A DNA stretch of 64,000 nucleotides from Byssochlamys sp. IMV 00236. Taxonomy: Eukaryota > Ascomycota > Eurotiomycetes > Eurotiales > Thermoascaceae. The notes under the pieces are model-generated. The model saw only the letters and a list, made by a program, of their open reading frames with translations, had not been told where the DNA came from and did no database searches. The DNA is taken from assembly GCA_001931875.2 (NCBI GenBank), contig MSJH02000614.1, positions 170,455 to 234,454 of the forward strand. Direction: 5' to 3'. Shown here one piece after another: positions 10,651-21,507 of this stretch (within the stretch, counting starts at the first letter, position 1; each line of letters opens with the position of its first letter). Position numbers and translations under genes: made by a program.

Positions 10651-11112
10651 TACATCGAGCGGTCCGCTGCAAAACCCCGGTACTGCAAAGAGAAAGAAAT
10701 GGCAGAAAGACAAGAATCAGAAAGATAAAGAGCGACTGGAGGTGAGGGACATCGGACAGGCGTTTCAGACGCAGCAATTAGTAGTTATAATTGATCTGGA
10801 CGGAGAGTCCGGTCGCGGTGGACTGGCCGGTCTCGACTCCAGCCAAGGATCAAGCCTTACTGAGACGGTCAAGCCAGAGCCCACTTCGTCCGCGCCTCTC
10901 ACGTGATGGGTATCATATCACGTGGGAGCTGCCGCGGCAAGTCACGTGGTGGTCACCCCGGATTCGCCGTCTTAGTCAGATCATAGCACTCTAGACCGAG
11001 ATAGATAGTTAGAGACCGAGTAGACCGAGGTTGGCTGCTTGATATCCGCCTTTATCCACGCCCTGCTCGTCTGAGGGCAGCAACGTACTCTACTCTCTCC
11101 AACTCACCCACC
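10651..11112. promoter_or_regulatory. Divergent ERD1-like / PEX10 promoter with three CACGTG boxes
   Basis: Three CACGTG hexamers lie at 10900-10905 (inside the palindrome TCACGTGA), 10919-10924 and 10943-10948. They are candidate sites for bHLH factors such as a Cbf1-type regulator. The cluster is about 165-210 bp upstream of the PEX10 start and 250-300 bp upstream of the ERD1-like start. Confidence 0.55.
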
Positions 11113-12246
11113 ATGGCAGACGATAGCTCAGGACCGTCTCCAGAGGGAGCTTCTGCGAGTTCTGCTCCTGCTCCTGCGCCGCACTTCTACCCTTTCGCAA
11201 CGTCACCGGACATCATCCGCTCTCACGAGAAGGACGCCTTCATCACCAGTACACTGACGAGCCAAGCACAATCGATCGCCCGATCTCTGCGCGGTGCTCG
11301 ATATGCCCACGTCCATACCGACGCCATCAAGCGTCTAACGGAGCTCCTCTACTTCTCCCTCACCACCCTGCTCGGCAACCGGACACTAGGCGAGGAATAC
11401 TGCGACGTCGTTCAGTTGGAAGATGATACGCTACAATTCCCATCGATTGTGCGGAGGGCAGGCTATATCGTGAGCAGTATTCTACTACCATGGGTTCTGC
11501 AACGCATCCTGCCCTCGTTCCGACAGCGACTCCGTCTGAAGCTCGAGCGGAACGTCGCGCGCGAGCAAGCGAAGAAAGCTCAACGGACTGGATCCGTCAA
11601 GCTATCTGCACAGAAGAAAGGGAGCGAGAACACATTCTTCACGAAGCTCCGCGTGCAGTCGTATATTCTCGAGCATCTCGACTCGATTACCTCCCTCTCA
11701 CCCATCTATGCGCTTAGTCTAGCGACGTTTTACTTTACAGGGGCGTACTACCACCTTTCCAAGCGCTTCTGGGGTCTGCGCTACGTCTTTACCAAGAAAA
11801 TTGGAGAGAGTGAGCAGCGCATTGGCTATGAAGTTCTAGGAGTCCTGCTGGTCTTACAGATGACCGTACAGGGAGTCATTCACATCCGACAGACCCTGGC
11901 GTCTGTACAGGAAGAAAAAGACGATGTTCTTTCTGAATCCAGAACACCGACTCGGAAGGATGAAAGCGTGCCACGATCCATCCAGAACCCGCCCTCCACG
12001 CCGCTGCTCCCTGCATCAGTCCCGCGCTATGACCTATCAGAAGACCCCACGGCCGTTTCCTGGATCCCTGCAGGTCAGCAGCGCAAATGTACGCTATGCA
12101 TAGACGAGTTCAAAGACCCAAGCGTGACTACGTGTGGACATGTCTTTTGTTGGAATTGCATTCGAGACTGGGTTCGCGAGAAACCGGAATGCCCGTTATG
12201 TCGACAGGAGGTGTTGGCGTCGAAGGTGCTACCGTTGCGTGGGTAG
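11113..12246 (+). CDS. pex10: Peroxin 10, peroxisomal RING E3 ubiquitin ligase
   Basis: PEX10 forms the PEX2-PEX10-PEX12 ligase in the peroxisomal membrane, which ubiquitinates the recycling receptor PEX5. One exon encodes 377 residues. The N-terminal Pex2/12 domain includes HFYPFATSPDIIRSHEKDAF and hydrophobic helices around residues 115-135, 195-215 and 235-255. The C-terminal C3HC4 RING is complete: C326, C329, C341, H343, C346, C349, C360 and C363 (CTLCIDEF...CGHVFCWNCI...CPLC). Length and layout match fungal PEX10. The start context (CACCATGGC) is good. The gene is intronless, unlike most neighbours. Confidence 0.95.
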   Translation: MADDSSGPSPEGASASSAPAPAPHFYPFATSPDIIRSHEKDAFITSTLTSQAQSIARSLRGARYAHVHTDAIKRLTELLYFSLTTLLGNRTLGEEYCDVVQLEDDTLQFPSIVRRAGYIVSSILLPWVLQRILPSFRQRLRLKLERNVAREQAKKAQRTGSVKLSAQKKGSENTFFTKLRVQSYILEHLDSITSLSPIYALSLATFYFTGAYYHLSKRFWGLRYVFTKKIGESEQRIGYEVLGVLLVLQMTVQGVIHIRQTLASVQEEKDDVLSESRTPTRKDESVPRSIQNPPSTPLLPASVPRYDLSEDPTAVSWIPAGQQRKCTLCIDEFKDPSVTTCGHVFCWNCIRDWVREKPECPLCRQEVLASKVLPLRG

Positions 12247-12608
12247 ACGAAAATCAGTGCATTTCTGGCGTTATGGTGTATCCCTTTCGGCTGAGCGTCG
12301 TTGTATAAAGATGTCGTCTGATGTTGTGTATGATCTGAAACAATTAGCTATGTCAACTTAATATACCCCTACGTCGAGCAAGTTCCCGCATATCGTAGAC
12401 AAGATCCTGAGTTCCATACGTTTTTTCTATTTATGGTATTCTCATAGACGAACCCCTGCAATAATGTATACTAGCTAAAACTGCGTATACTTCTATATCA
12501 TACCAACTTTAGAATTCCATCGTGGTATCTATACAAGACATAGAAGCTGAATTTCATAGCCGCAAACATCAATATAGACAGGGATATGTACAAGGATATA
12601 TAACTGAT
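12247..12608. other. Convergent 3' flanks of PEX10 and the exonuclease gene
   Basis: An AT-rich stretch of 362 bases that should hold both 3' UTRs. No gene is seen. Confidence 0.5.
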
Positions 12609-15600
12609 CTATAAACCGCGCTCCTTGGGACGGTCGTCATGTGAAAATCCAGACGTTTCAGGATCAGGACCAGCTGTTTCCTCCACCGGAGTTGCATCCA
12701 CGGATACGGCTTCTCCACTTGCAAAACGAATAGGAAGATCCAGCTCCACGAAAGCCGGCCGTGGCGGAACAGGATCAAGTGCTTTCCTCTTTGCTTCCAT
12801 GACATTGAACAAGCAAAGACAGGCATACGAGTCTGTAGCAGCGTCTATTGAGGGTAAAGGTTAGCTAGTCGTTTGGAGACAGGGACGAGTACTTGAACTT
12901 ACACTGGACTTGGCTGTAATCCAGCGGCCGGGTCCAGTCACTTCGCCTCACGTCGTCATCTTTGTCTAAAGGCAGCCCAAGATGCTCCTCGACCTGAAGG
13001 CTCAAATTCACCAATCTTTTGTTCACCATTTTTGGATTGGACTGAGAGTATTTCACCAGCTTATATAGGTGGCTGAGTTCCAAGAGACCATGTGCATCGA
13101 TCCCCAGAAACTTGCGCAGGCGGGTACTGTCTGCTCTGATAGACACACCCACCTTCGTGATATCGCTCGATTCGAGGATTTTCTGGAGCGATGGGGCCAC
13201 GAGATCGTTGAGCGTCTTAGCCGGTTTGAACAGCGCAATTTGGAACAACGCTATCCGTTCCTCATTTGCCAGCTGTATCAGAGATACATTGTTTTGAATA
13301 CTATCTGATAATGATGCCTGTGCCTTCCATTCGATGTCGAAGCCTACAACGGGGCTATCGAGGAAATATCTGGACACTTGTTCAGTCCGCTCCAAAGACT
13401 TGCAATAATGGACCGTGATATTCTCCCCCCCGGGCCTTTTATATAAATGATGACTCCAGAATCGTGGAGTATGTAACTGGTTTTCGGAAACATGAGATGG
13501 TCCTGAAATGTTCCGTGCATCAACGCACTTCAACCCAGATGTGGCCGTATTCTGCTGTCGACACCCCTCACTGTCGAAACTAACAACGGGTGCCAATGAA
13601 GAATTCGGGCCAGGCACAAGATCTGAATCGCACCTTCCAATCTCTGTTGCGCCTACGCGCGTGATAGCCGATCCAGAGGTATACGATCTTCTGCTGAACG
13701 AGAACTTTCCGAAATCGACGGGTTGTCTTACCCTTCTAAGCCCACTATCCAAGTACTGGTGCTTCTTCTGCTGCTGCCTCTTCAGCCGCCAGTCCGATGG
13801 TCTGCGGCGAGGAGCGCTCGGTTGCCCATGATCCCCATACCTAGGAGGACGCGGTGAAGTGCGCCATTTTTCGGTCTTTGTCGCATCTATTTTCTTCAAG
13901 CCATTGCGTTTGTATCCTTGACCCTTCCTCGACATAGTAGCGACTTTCGGGCCCGCTTTCCTGTCTGAATCTTTCCTCGGAGTTGATTTAGCTACTGGCT
14001 TTGCTCTCGACTTTCGTAGCAATGGGCCAATTCGAAGACCTGTGACCTTGTGGGGATGCATGCTCGTTGCAGTACGTCCGTACGGCGAGGGGAAAGAACT
14101 TTCAGAACTTTCAGATCCATAGTCCAGCATGATCTCACTGTACATCTGGCGCTGCTCATGGGACATTGGCGGATCGTCATTTGCTATCCTGAAGATCGTA
14201 GTCCGCTTGTCTTTTAGTGTCAATGAGATGATCTCGGCCTCGTCGGCCGCCACTTGATAAGTCCATCGAAGGAAAGCTCGAGTGTCATGACTCAAATTTC
14301 TCGGCGGAGTAAGAACTTCATGACCGACTGTGCGATCACCAAGAGCATAAAGCTTATTCTCGGTCTCCAAGCGCAGCCAGTTGATGTAAACCAGTGACTG
14401 GTACGCCGCGAGAAATTCGAAACGATGAGCGGTCCAGCGGCGAAAGAGTCTCTTGGTTTTTTCTCGAAACATAACGCGGGTATCGCTTCTAATATTTAAC
14501 CACATGTCGCTATTCCCTGCGGAGAGTGATCTTGCGAGATCCATCAGCCGTTTGGAGATGATATTTGTAGAGCGAAGGATGAGGTCGAAAGGGGCCAGAA
14601 CATCCAATTGCCTCCAATATATATTCAACAGGGATTTAGAAGAAGATCTCCTCTTGTCCAATCTGCTCAAATAGAACCGTTGGAGGATCTTTGCGTATGT
14701 TCGCGGAAGAACCGTTGCTGTACGGGGCGAATTGCGAGGACCTTTTCGAGGAGAAATGAGAGCCATGATAGAGTCTCGCCGGGTTTCTGACTTGGTATCC
14801 CTGGAGTTCTTCTCTGTTGCATACTTGCGCAGTAGATATGGATACCACGCCCGACCTAGTGGGCCTTCTGACAGTTTCCTCGAAAGATGGTATGAGCGGA
14901 AGATATGCGAGGTTGCCATTGTCGATGATATAATCGTACCAAGAGCCATGTAATGATGATGGAAAATCTCTCGCACTGCGGGGGTGAAATATCGTCTATC
15001 ATTCTTAATATTCTCGAGATCCAGCTGTATCATTATCAGATTAGACTCGGCCATTCGAAAAACGCGTCTGACGTCTTCGTAATCATCTCCTAAAGACTTT
15101 ATTTTCTCCAGAATGTCATTGATCTTTTCTCTAGCGGATATGCATGGCCTGAGAAATTCACTGACTTCCTCCATCAAGTCACTGGTAGATAGCACTAGTG
15201 CGGAGACGTCCGATTCGAGCTGCAACAATTTCAAGGCGAGCTCTGTTGTGCGCATCACGTCATCATAATGAGAAATGCAGTCGGTGAGTGCAGCCAAGCG
15301 GTCTTCAAGCCTTTGTAGTCGGGCATTTCTGATCCGGCCATGTTCGAGTTCGGCATCCATGATTGACGAAGCGCACGTCGCTAATTGACGCTCAAGCCAG
15401 ACATGTTTCACTGACAGGTACTCTGAAACCAGCTCGTCCACAGGGGTTAATGCAGAAAACATAGACTCGAGTCTGCGGTATTCTCGTCGTAGTTTCACGA
15501 TCTGTTCCGCTATCAGAAGCGCAGGCAGAGAGCGTTGTCCGGTCTCGACCATCTTCTGTTGTCGTATCGACAGTAGATCCGCTGGTTTCCTAGCTCTTTG

Positions 15601-15732
15601 TCTATTCCGAATCATCGCCCCAAGATCACCAGATATACTGTTGGAGCCATTATCCGCGAAGTCCTCAAGCTCGTACTCCTCCTGGGTTTCGTCGGAAATT
15701 TCGATACGGGGTATGGGAGTGGAATGAAACAT
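12609..15732 (-). CDS. Large protein with a C-terminal Werner-type DEDDy 3'-5' exonuclease domain
   Basis: Exons 15732-12903 and 12844-12609 give 1021 residues from the first in-frame ATG. The last 230 residues form a DnaQ-like 3'-5' exonuclease. Motif I is VVGFDIEW (D799, E801), motif II is GVSIRADSTRL (D near 865), and motif III is YAATDSYA (Y944, D948), so all four metal ligands and the tyrosine are present. The intron falls inside the Exo III region, which is only complete after splicing. The N-terminal 500 residues are helical and charged with coiled-coil character. A basic Ser/Arg/Lys linker (about 600-740) follows. No helicase motifs are present, so this resembles plant and fungal WRN-exonuclease-like proteins rather than WRN itself. 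The true start is uncertain: the frame stays open upstream to about 15940, and its Arg/Ser-rich residues could be part of a mitochondrial presequence (note RMFHSTP at the junction). Confidence 0.75.
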
Positions 15733-16525
15733 CCTGCACGTGAAGCTGGAGGTACATCCTCTAGGAGCATCAGGGGCAACGGCTCCGTTGGTCTTCCTCC
15801 GACTAGATATTGCACATCCATTGCTCCTGCGCCTATCACCCAGGATCAGTAGCGAACAAAGAGCAACTGAAGGCACACCAACCTTAGACTGTGCAGGTCG
15901 TACTGCTGTAGGCTGCCATACTTTCGACGACAACAGCAGCAGCTGCTAACCTTGTGTACACTGGAAGTAGCGAAGGGGCGGTGCCTTAAGCCCGTGGAGA
16001 ATAGCGGGCGGATCCCCATCATAAACGATCATGATGTCCCAAACTTGAACAATTCAGTTGGTCTGGACGTTTGCTATTGGACTAAGAGCATTGCTTCGTT
16101 GGATCCTATACTGCGAGAGCTATAGAGTACAGCCTTCTTCAGAGACTGCTGGTGAAAGAGACATCATCTGAGATCTTTTTGAATCGAGATAGCCATGGAT
16201 CTCCGGTAACTTTCGAGGTGGACCAATGGTCCACAGCTACAGCGCACCCGATCTCGTGATGCCGCACTAGTCCAGTGGAGGTTAGCCTATCGGGACGGCA
16301 TAACAATTTCTCCTCCGCTCCCGAGGCCGGCGTGAGTGGTCCGCATGGCAGCCCTATCGCAACCCTCAGACTACTCTAGATCATCGATCTTATTCTTATT
16401 CGAGAAACGCCTTATCGACCTTGACCTATATGACATAGGACTTTATAGCAGAGACGTCCTGTTATAATCAAGTGTTAGCGATCATCTGATTCCATCAAGA
16501 AGCAATTTCTTCCTCCTTCCCCGCA
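15733..16525. promoter_or_regulatory. Divergent promoter region: exonuclease gene / LSm5
   Basis: Start codons point away from each other. The part up to about 15950 is open in frame with the exonuclease and may be coding or leader. The rest shows no gene. Confidence 0.45.
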
Positions 16526-17122
16526 ATGGCCTCCCAACTTCTTCCTCTCGGTGAGTGCTAACTATCTATCACCGTAATATCCTGCCTAGAGGGATCAATG
16601 CTGACTGAATGGAAGAGTTGATTGACAAGTGTGTTGGTTCGAAAATCTGGGTTGTGATGAAAGGCGACAAGGGTTGGTCCCAATCTGATCAAGTTTGAAG
16701 CCGAGATTTTTACTAAGGGCGTCTCAGAGTTTTCGGGGACTCTGCTTGGTTTTGATGACTACGTGAGTAAGTATTGCCATTAACATGAATTCTACATGTT
16801 TAGGTAGCTAATGGTGTTATCAGACATGGTCTTGGAAGACGTGACAGAATTGTAAGTGCGGTTACTCTGAGTTGTCTTTTTGCATCTTGCTTGGTATCTG
16901 AAGTGTTCTATTCGAATGCTCTTATGTCACTCGTCATCCTGGAGAGATGCGTAGCTGACTTTGTAAAGCGACTACACGGGCGCCCGGATCAAGCTTCCTA
17001 AGATTCTCCTTAACGGCAACAATGTTTGCATGGTGAGTTTGCCCCTGAATTAGCTGAGATGTCACTGGCTGACGACTGCCTAGCTCATTCCTGGAGGCGA
17101 GGGACCGGTTGGTAGCTCATGA
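16526..17122 (+). CDS. lsm5: LSm5, U6 snRNA-associated Sm-like protein
   Basis: A subunit of the LSm2-8 ring (U6 snRNA 3' end, splicing) and the LSm1-7 ring (mRNA decay). Six small exons (16526-16550, 16616-16672, 16728-16766, 16824-16851, 16969-17032, 17084-17122) join to 83 residues, the normal LSm5 length. The product starts MASQLLPLELIDKCVGSKIW. Sm1 covers KIWVVMKGDKEFSGTLLGFD, with DDYVNMVLEDVTEF next. Sm2 is LPKILLNGNNVCMLIPGG. The five introns are all GT-AG (one donor is GTTGGT), and exon 4 is only 28 nt. The gene is invisible in simple open-frame searches because no exon is longer than 64 nt. The assignment is strong from the Sm motifs and the LSm5-specific FDDYVNMVLEDV. Confidence 0.93.
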
Positions 17123-20100
17123 AGATGTTTTCAAGCAAGACTGTCAAGTGATATGATGATGAAAAGTGTTCCATAGCAAGATAGAGGAAGGCAGAAAGTA
17201 TTCACGAATCTAATTTATTATTCCCGAGTTGCGATGACTGGATGTTCAGTGGTATCTTCTGAAAATATGGACTTTCTAATTTTCTGATTTCACCGATCTG
17301 GGAATAGCTCACATGGAGGCCCAGGGTCCTTGAGCAGGCTTGATAAAAGACTATTTTCGTACTCTATCCGATAGTACTAAAGGTGGCTGGTTGATGTCTG
17401 TTATAAGCACCCAAGTCCCCTTTGACTCTTCCTTTCAATTCCCGGGCTGTCCAAATTTCTGTCCCTTCATACATATATCTGTAGGGTACTATGTCCCCGC
17501 GCTTCTACATACCTGTGGCTAGCGCCCTTGATTCCTTCGATCCACACCTAGAAAGCGCACACCACCCAGCTGAGTCCACGGGCAATTATCAATTGATGTA
17601 TCCGAAAACGTGCAGTACATACTAACAACTATGAATACATAAACCAGAATTCAAAGCAAGAAGTTATCACGTAAACCAGTCCTCATATTCGAGATTTTCT
17701 CATAATTTAACTTGTTACCTACCTCTTCCACATACTCTACGATGTCCACTTACATTACTCCAGACCTTCCTTGAACTGACCTATATTCCAGGGCTATGAA
17801 TAACACCAACTTCGAAATCTGTGAAATATTGAATAGCGGGAAGCATAGTCTAGGCTGAACACGTTGAATTGCTTGCTTGGATCTAGTTCTAGGGGGCATT
17901 TGAACCCATATTTACCTCTATAGATATACAAAGGATCTAGCAGTTAAGTAACCAAGTAATCTAGTAGATTCGATCTCAGAATTATGATTCAAAGAACCTA
18001 CCGCAAACGGATGATTAACAGATCACCTAACGTTCACTTTATGCGCCAACAAACTCCTCATATCATCTACACAATCCCCCCAAATCTATCCCATTCAACT
18101 AAACCCCCCCCAAACCAAGTCAAAACTCCCACATCCCCATACCCTTCCTATCTCAACTTAACCCACGTGCATCCCCATCTCCGCTTTCCCCAGATTTCCA
18201 TCTCCCAAACACGCAAATCCCCCAGAAGTTGAACGCCATCATTTAAAGAGCGTAGTATCCATTACATAACAGGATCCATCCCACCCACATTAGTTAATCC
18301 TTCTCGCACGCACCCAACCAAGCACTTAAAAGTTAACCTCCTCTAAAAACCAAGAACCTTTTTCCCACCTCATCCTCATATGTATAAGTTTACGGAGCAT
18401 AGCGTAACGTAGCGGCCAAAGGCTATTCGCCTTCCCCTCATCACGGTCCAAGATAGTTGCCATTTTACCCCAGATCTCCACAACGGGTGAAAAAAGTAGC
18501 TTATTTTGACTCTCGGTCTTTGTTACTGAGTTCTCTATCTTGTTATTGCAGGGAAAATTGACTTTACTGATCTACAATATATCCTGTTTTTGTCCCTCGT
18601 GGTTGCATGATGAGATGATTTGTTTCTTGCATAGTAGATTGAGGGATTTGAGGATATCACGTGAGGGCGGTTAGGGACGGTAGGCATTCTCGTTGTCTTT
18701 CTCTTTTTGGAAGAGGGGATCTTGGACTCTATGCACGTGATTTGGAGAATTGGGTTGACATACGATTCTGGTTCTACAGAATACCATATTGTTGCTTGCA
18801 TGTTATGTGTGTATGCGTTGTTTTTGATCATAGTTTAACCTGTTCGAGAGGGTATATTCTTGGCGTATGCAGCAGTTATGTGCTACTCGACCCGGACGCC
18901 GACTTACACGAGGTTGCAACAAAGAGCCAAAAAGTGAGACCGCATTAAGAGACCTGTACTAACTATTGTGTGTTCCCGCACAATAGCAAACAAAAGTCGG
19001 GTCCACGCCCGAGTATTAGACAACAAGACGGCACTAAAAAAAAGTAGCCAAACAAACAAACAAAGAGAGGCAACTTAAATGACTGTTTGAGAGGCCAGAC
19101 CAGCACGGTCGGTGGATCGCGCATAGATCAGTTCCTGGACCTTGCAGTTTCTTCCTGGGATTAATTGAGCCCTTGAGGCCCGAAGTCTTGGTGATACCCC
19201 TGCATACAGAGCGAGGATCATGGAATATGGTACTACATTCGAGCAATCATGAGGCTTTATAGAAGATTCTGTGTTCCTGAGGAACGGATGATCAGGTCTG
19301 GAACGATGGCCTGGTTGAACGACGGTGAGTTGTCGTCTCTTGAGAGATGCAGGGCTCCTGTGGAAAAACGGGCGACGAATAATAACTATGCGTTATTGTT
19401 ATTAGATGTGTCTCTCCGCTGTCGGTCTTGGATTCTGAAATACGATGGTGGCTCCGGTTCGAGCTTGCGCGATGTCACCGTGACGGCTGCAGGTCGATCA
19501 GTTGGTAGATATCCTGTCCGTTGCCGAGGTTTGCGATTGCGTTGGTGAGAACAGCGGTTGGATCGAGGGAATTGCGACAATTTCGAGACAGTCGATCCTG
19601 ACAATAATAGCGATTGATCAATGAATTAAGGACAGTTGTGAATCGACCTGTTTTAACCAACCGGCTGAAGGCAGCATGAAGCTGTCGCATAGCTAACTAT
19701 TATTATTAATTATGGTAATACAGACTCGTGGCAAATAATAATAATAATACTCTCCAGTATCTACCATACTTATCACGCGAGCAGAGACCGTGCGCGCCCC
19801 GCGTGACGCTACTCTAGTGGCAGCACTATATCACATCTCTGATTGGCCCGGATAGAGGCTGGCAAGGTGAGTGATAACGCCTTTCCTTTCTGGGCGTCGG
19901 GACAGCCAAAAGTTCATCTACTCCGTACTTGGATTGGATTGGATTAGAATGTCAGAACATAATCTCAGCTTCTCTGGCCATGTGCCAATAGATAAGGTAA
20001 TCACTAATAACCATGTTCCTCGAGAGGCCTTCTTGGTGTCTTCCAGAAGATCTTCCTGTCGCTAGATTGCCACCATGACAACTGGGATGGCCATGCTGGA

Positions 20101-21507
20101 CACCAATCACGGAGTCCCCGTAGACAATGGCTTGGATGGTGGCGGCAGCGGAGTTCAAGCTGGATCGGTTGACGCGACCGACAAAACTTCTTATCACCTC
20201 CGGACGCAGACGCCTTGGCTTTATTGGCGGCAGGAAAGTAGGCGGAGCCCACGGGACGAAACAAGATGGCCCGTGGGCTCAAATCGGGCTGGCGACAGCG
20301 ACAAACTCCATTACTCTCCAGACACCGTCCGTCATCTCCATCAGAACGAAACTGTGATGGAAGCATGAGGATCATCATCTGGATCTCGAATGAAATGAAC
20401 GTACACCACAGACAGAGCGGTGTGAGCCACGAGAGTTCCAGCTCCCTCCCCCCTTGCGCGTTGCAGAGAGCATCGTCCACCTCGAGAAGATCTCGAGTTA
20501 CTACTACAGTACTACTACTACTTAGCTTGATCCGGCGGAAGGCTTGACCAGCATCAGCGACGGACTCCGGATTGTGGCGTGGTGGCTGTTCTCGAAGGCA
20601 AAAGAACGACTCTATGCTCATGATTATTACTGCAGAGCATTATTCATACGCAGCGATAGCAAGACCCCACCTGCCAGAATATCGCGGGTATCATGGTGCG
20701 ACTAATGCCAGATTGGCGCAGATGGCGGAGTCGACAATCAGAGTTGCTCTATCTATAATCTAACTAACCAACTCGAGTTCTCTAGCGGTTCCCCCAACTG
20801 TCAGTTGAACCCCAGAAAGCTTTGGGATTCGTTCGTGGTAGCGATCCCTGCGCTGCTCTGCTTCTCCCCTTGGGCCAGACGAGAAAGAGCTGACGATGTC
20901 CCGCTGCGGCTTGTCCAGGTCAACGTCGCAGCTCCCGCGTGGCTCCCATCGCAATCTAACCCTACTGCGGCGGCCACTTGCATCGGCATCACAAGAACGT
21001 CGCAGCTGGTTCGCCATGGCAAATCGCTTATCTATTCGCCCCCTCGTTCCCGCTAACCGTCTCCAGAGTCGAACCAAGGGTCTTTTGATGTCCGCTATCC
21101 AACCAGCTGTGCTGGCTGCGCTATCTAGACTTCCCAGTATAGACACGTCCGCTGCTACTACTACTACTCCGGACAGGGTTGTCGCATCTGCATTCACTGG
21201 CTAGTCGGTTGTTCTAGTAGCCGTGATGTCGCAATGGCACTCGTATATAGTTCCTCTCCCCGCCCGGTCCTGACCTGATGGTCCCCCTTCTCTTCCCTCG
21301 ATCTCTAGCGGACATCCATCCCGTATTATCTTCGATCCGTGCCTAGGCGGTGCCCAGCATCCTGCCATTGCTCTTTTCGTCTTTCACCGTGGACGGTGTT
21401 TTCCCTTCTCTTCGTTGGACACCGATCCAGGAAGTGCCCTCTTGAACGGGCTTTTTTAGTATTGATTGGTACAAAAGAAACCAACAGAGACAGAAGAGGG
21501 CTGCATC
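17123..21507. other. 4.4 kb region without a recognisable gene, upstream of an amino-acid permease
   Basis: It holds the LSm5 3' UTR and presumably an extended promoter or leader of the permease. Features seen: a C/A/T-rich, G-poor strand at about 18040-18230; CACGTG boxes near 18658 and 18733; one TACTCCGTA motif at 19919-19927; adjacent CCAAT (19985-19989) and AGATAA (19990-19995), a GATA-factor type site; and AAT and ACT trinucleotide runs near 19735 and 20510. Several overlapping open frames at 20000-21200 (up to 205 codons) have no family resemblance and overlap on both strands, so I treat them as chance. Confidence 0.45.

Noticed and set aside
10046..10777. 243-codon minus-strand frame over the ERD1-like gene
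   Set aside because: It reads through three introns in the wrong frame. The spliced model gives the EXS motifs.
20004..20621. 205-codon minus-strand open frame upstream of the permease
   Set aside because: No family resemblance, overlapped by open frames on the other strand, and composition typical of chance frames in GC-rich intergenic DNA.
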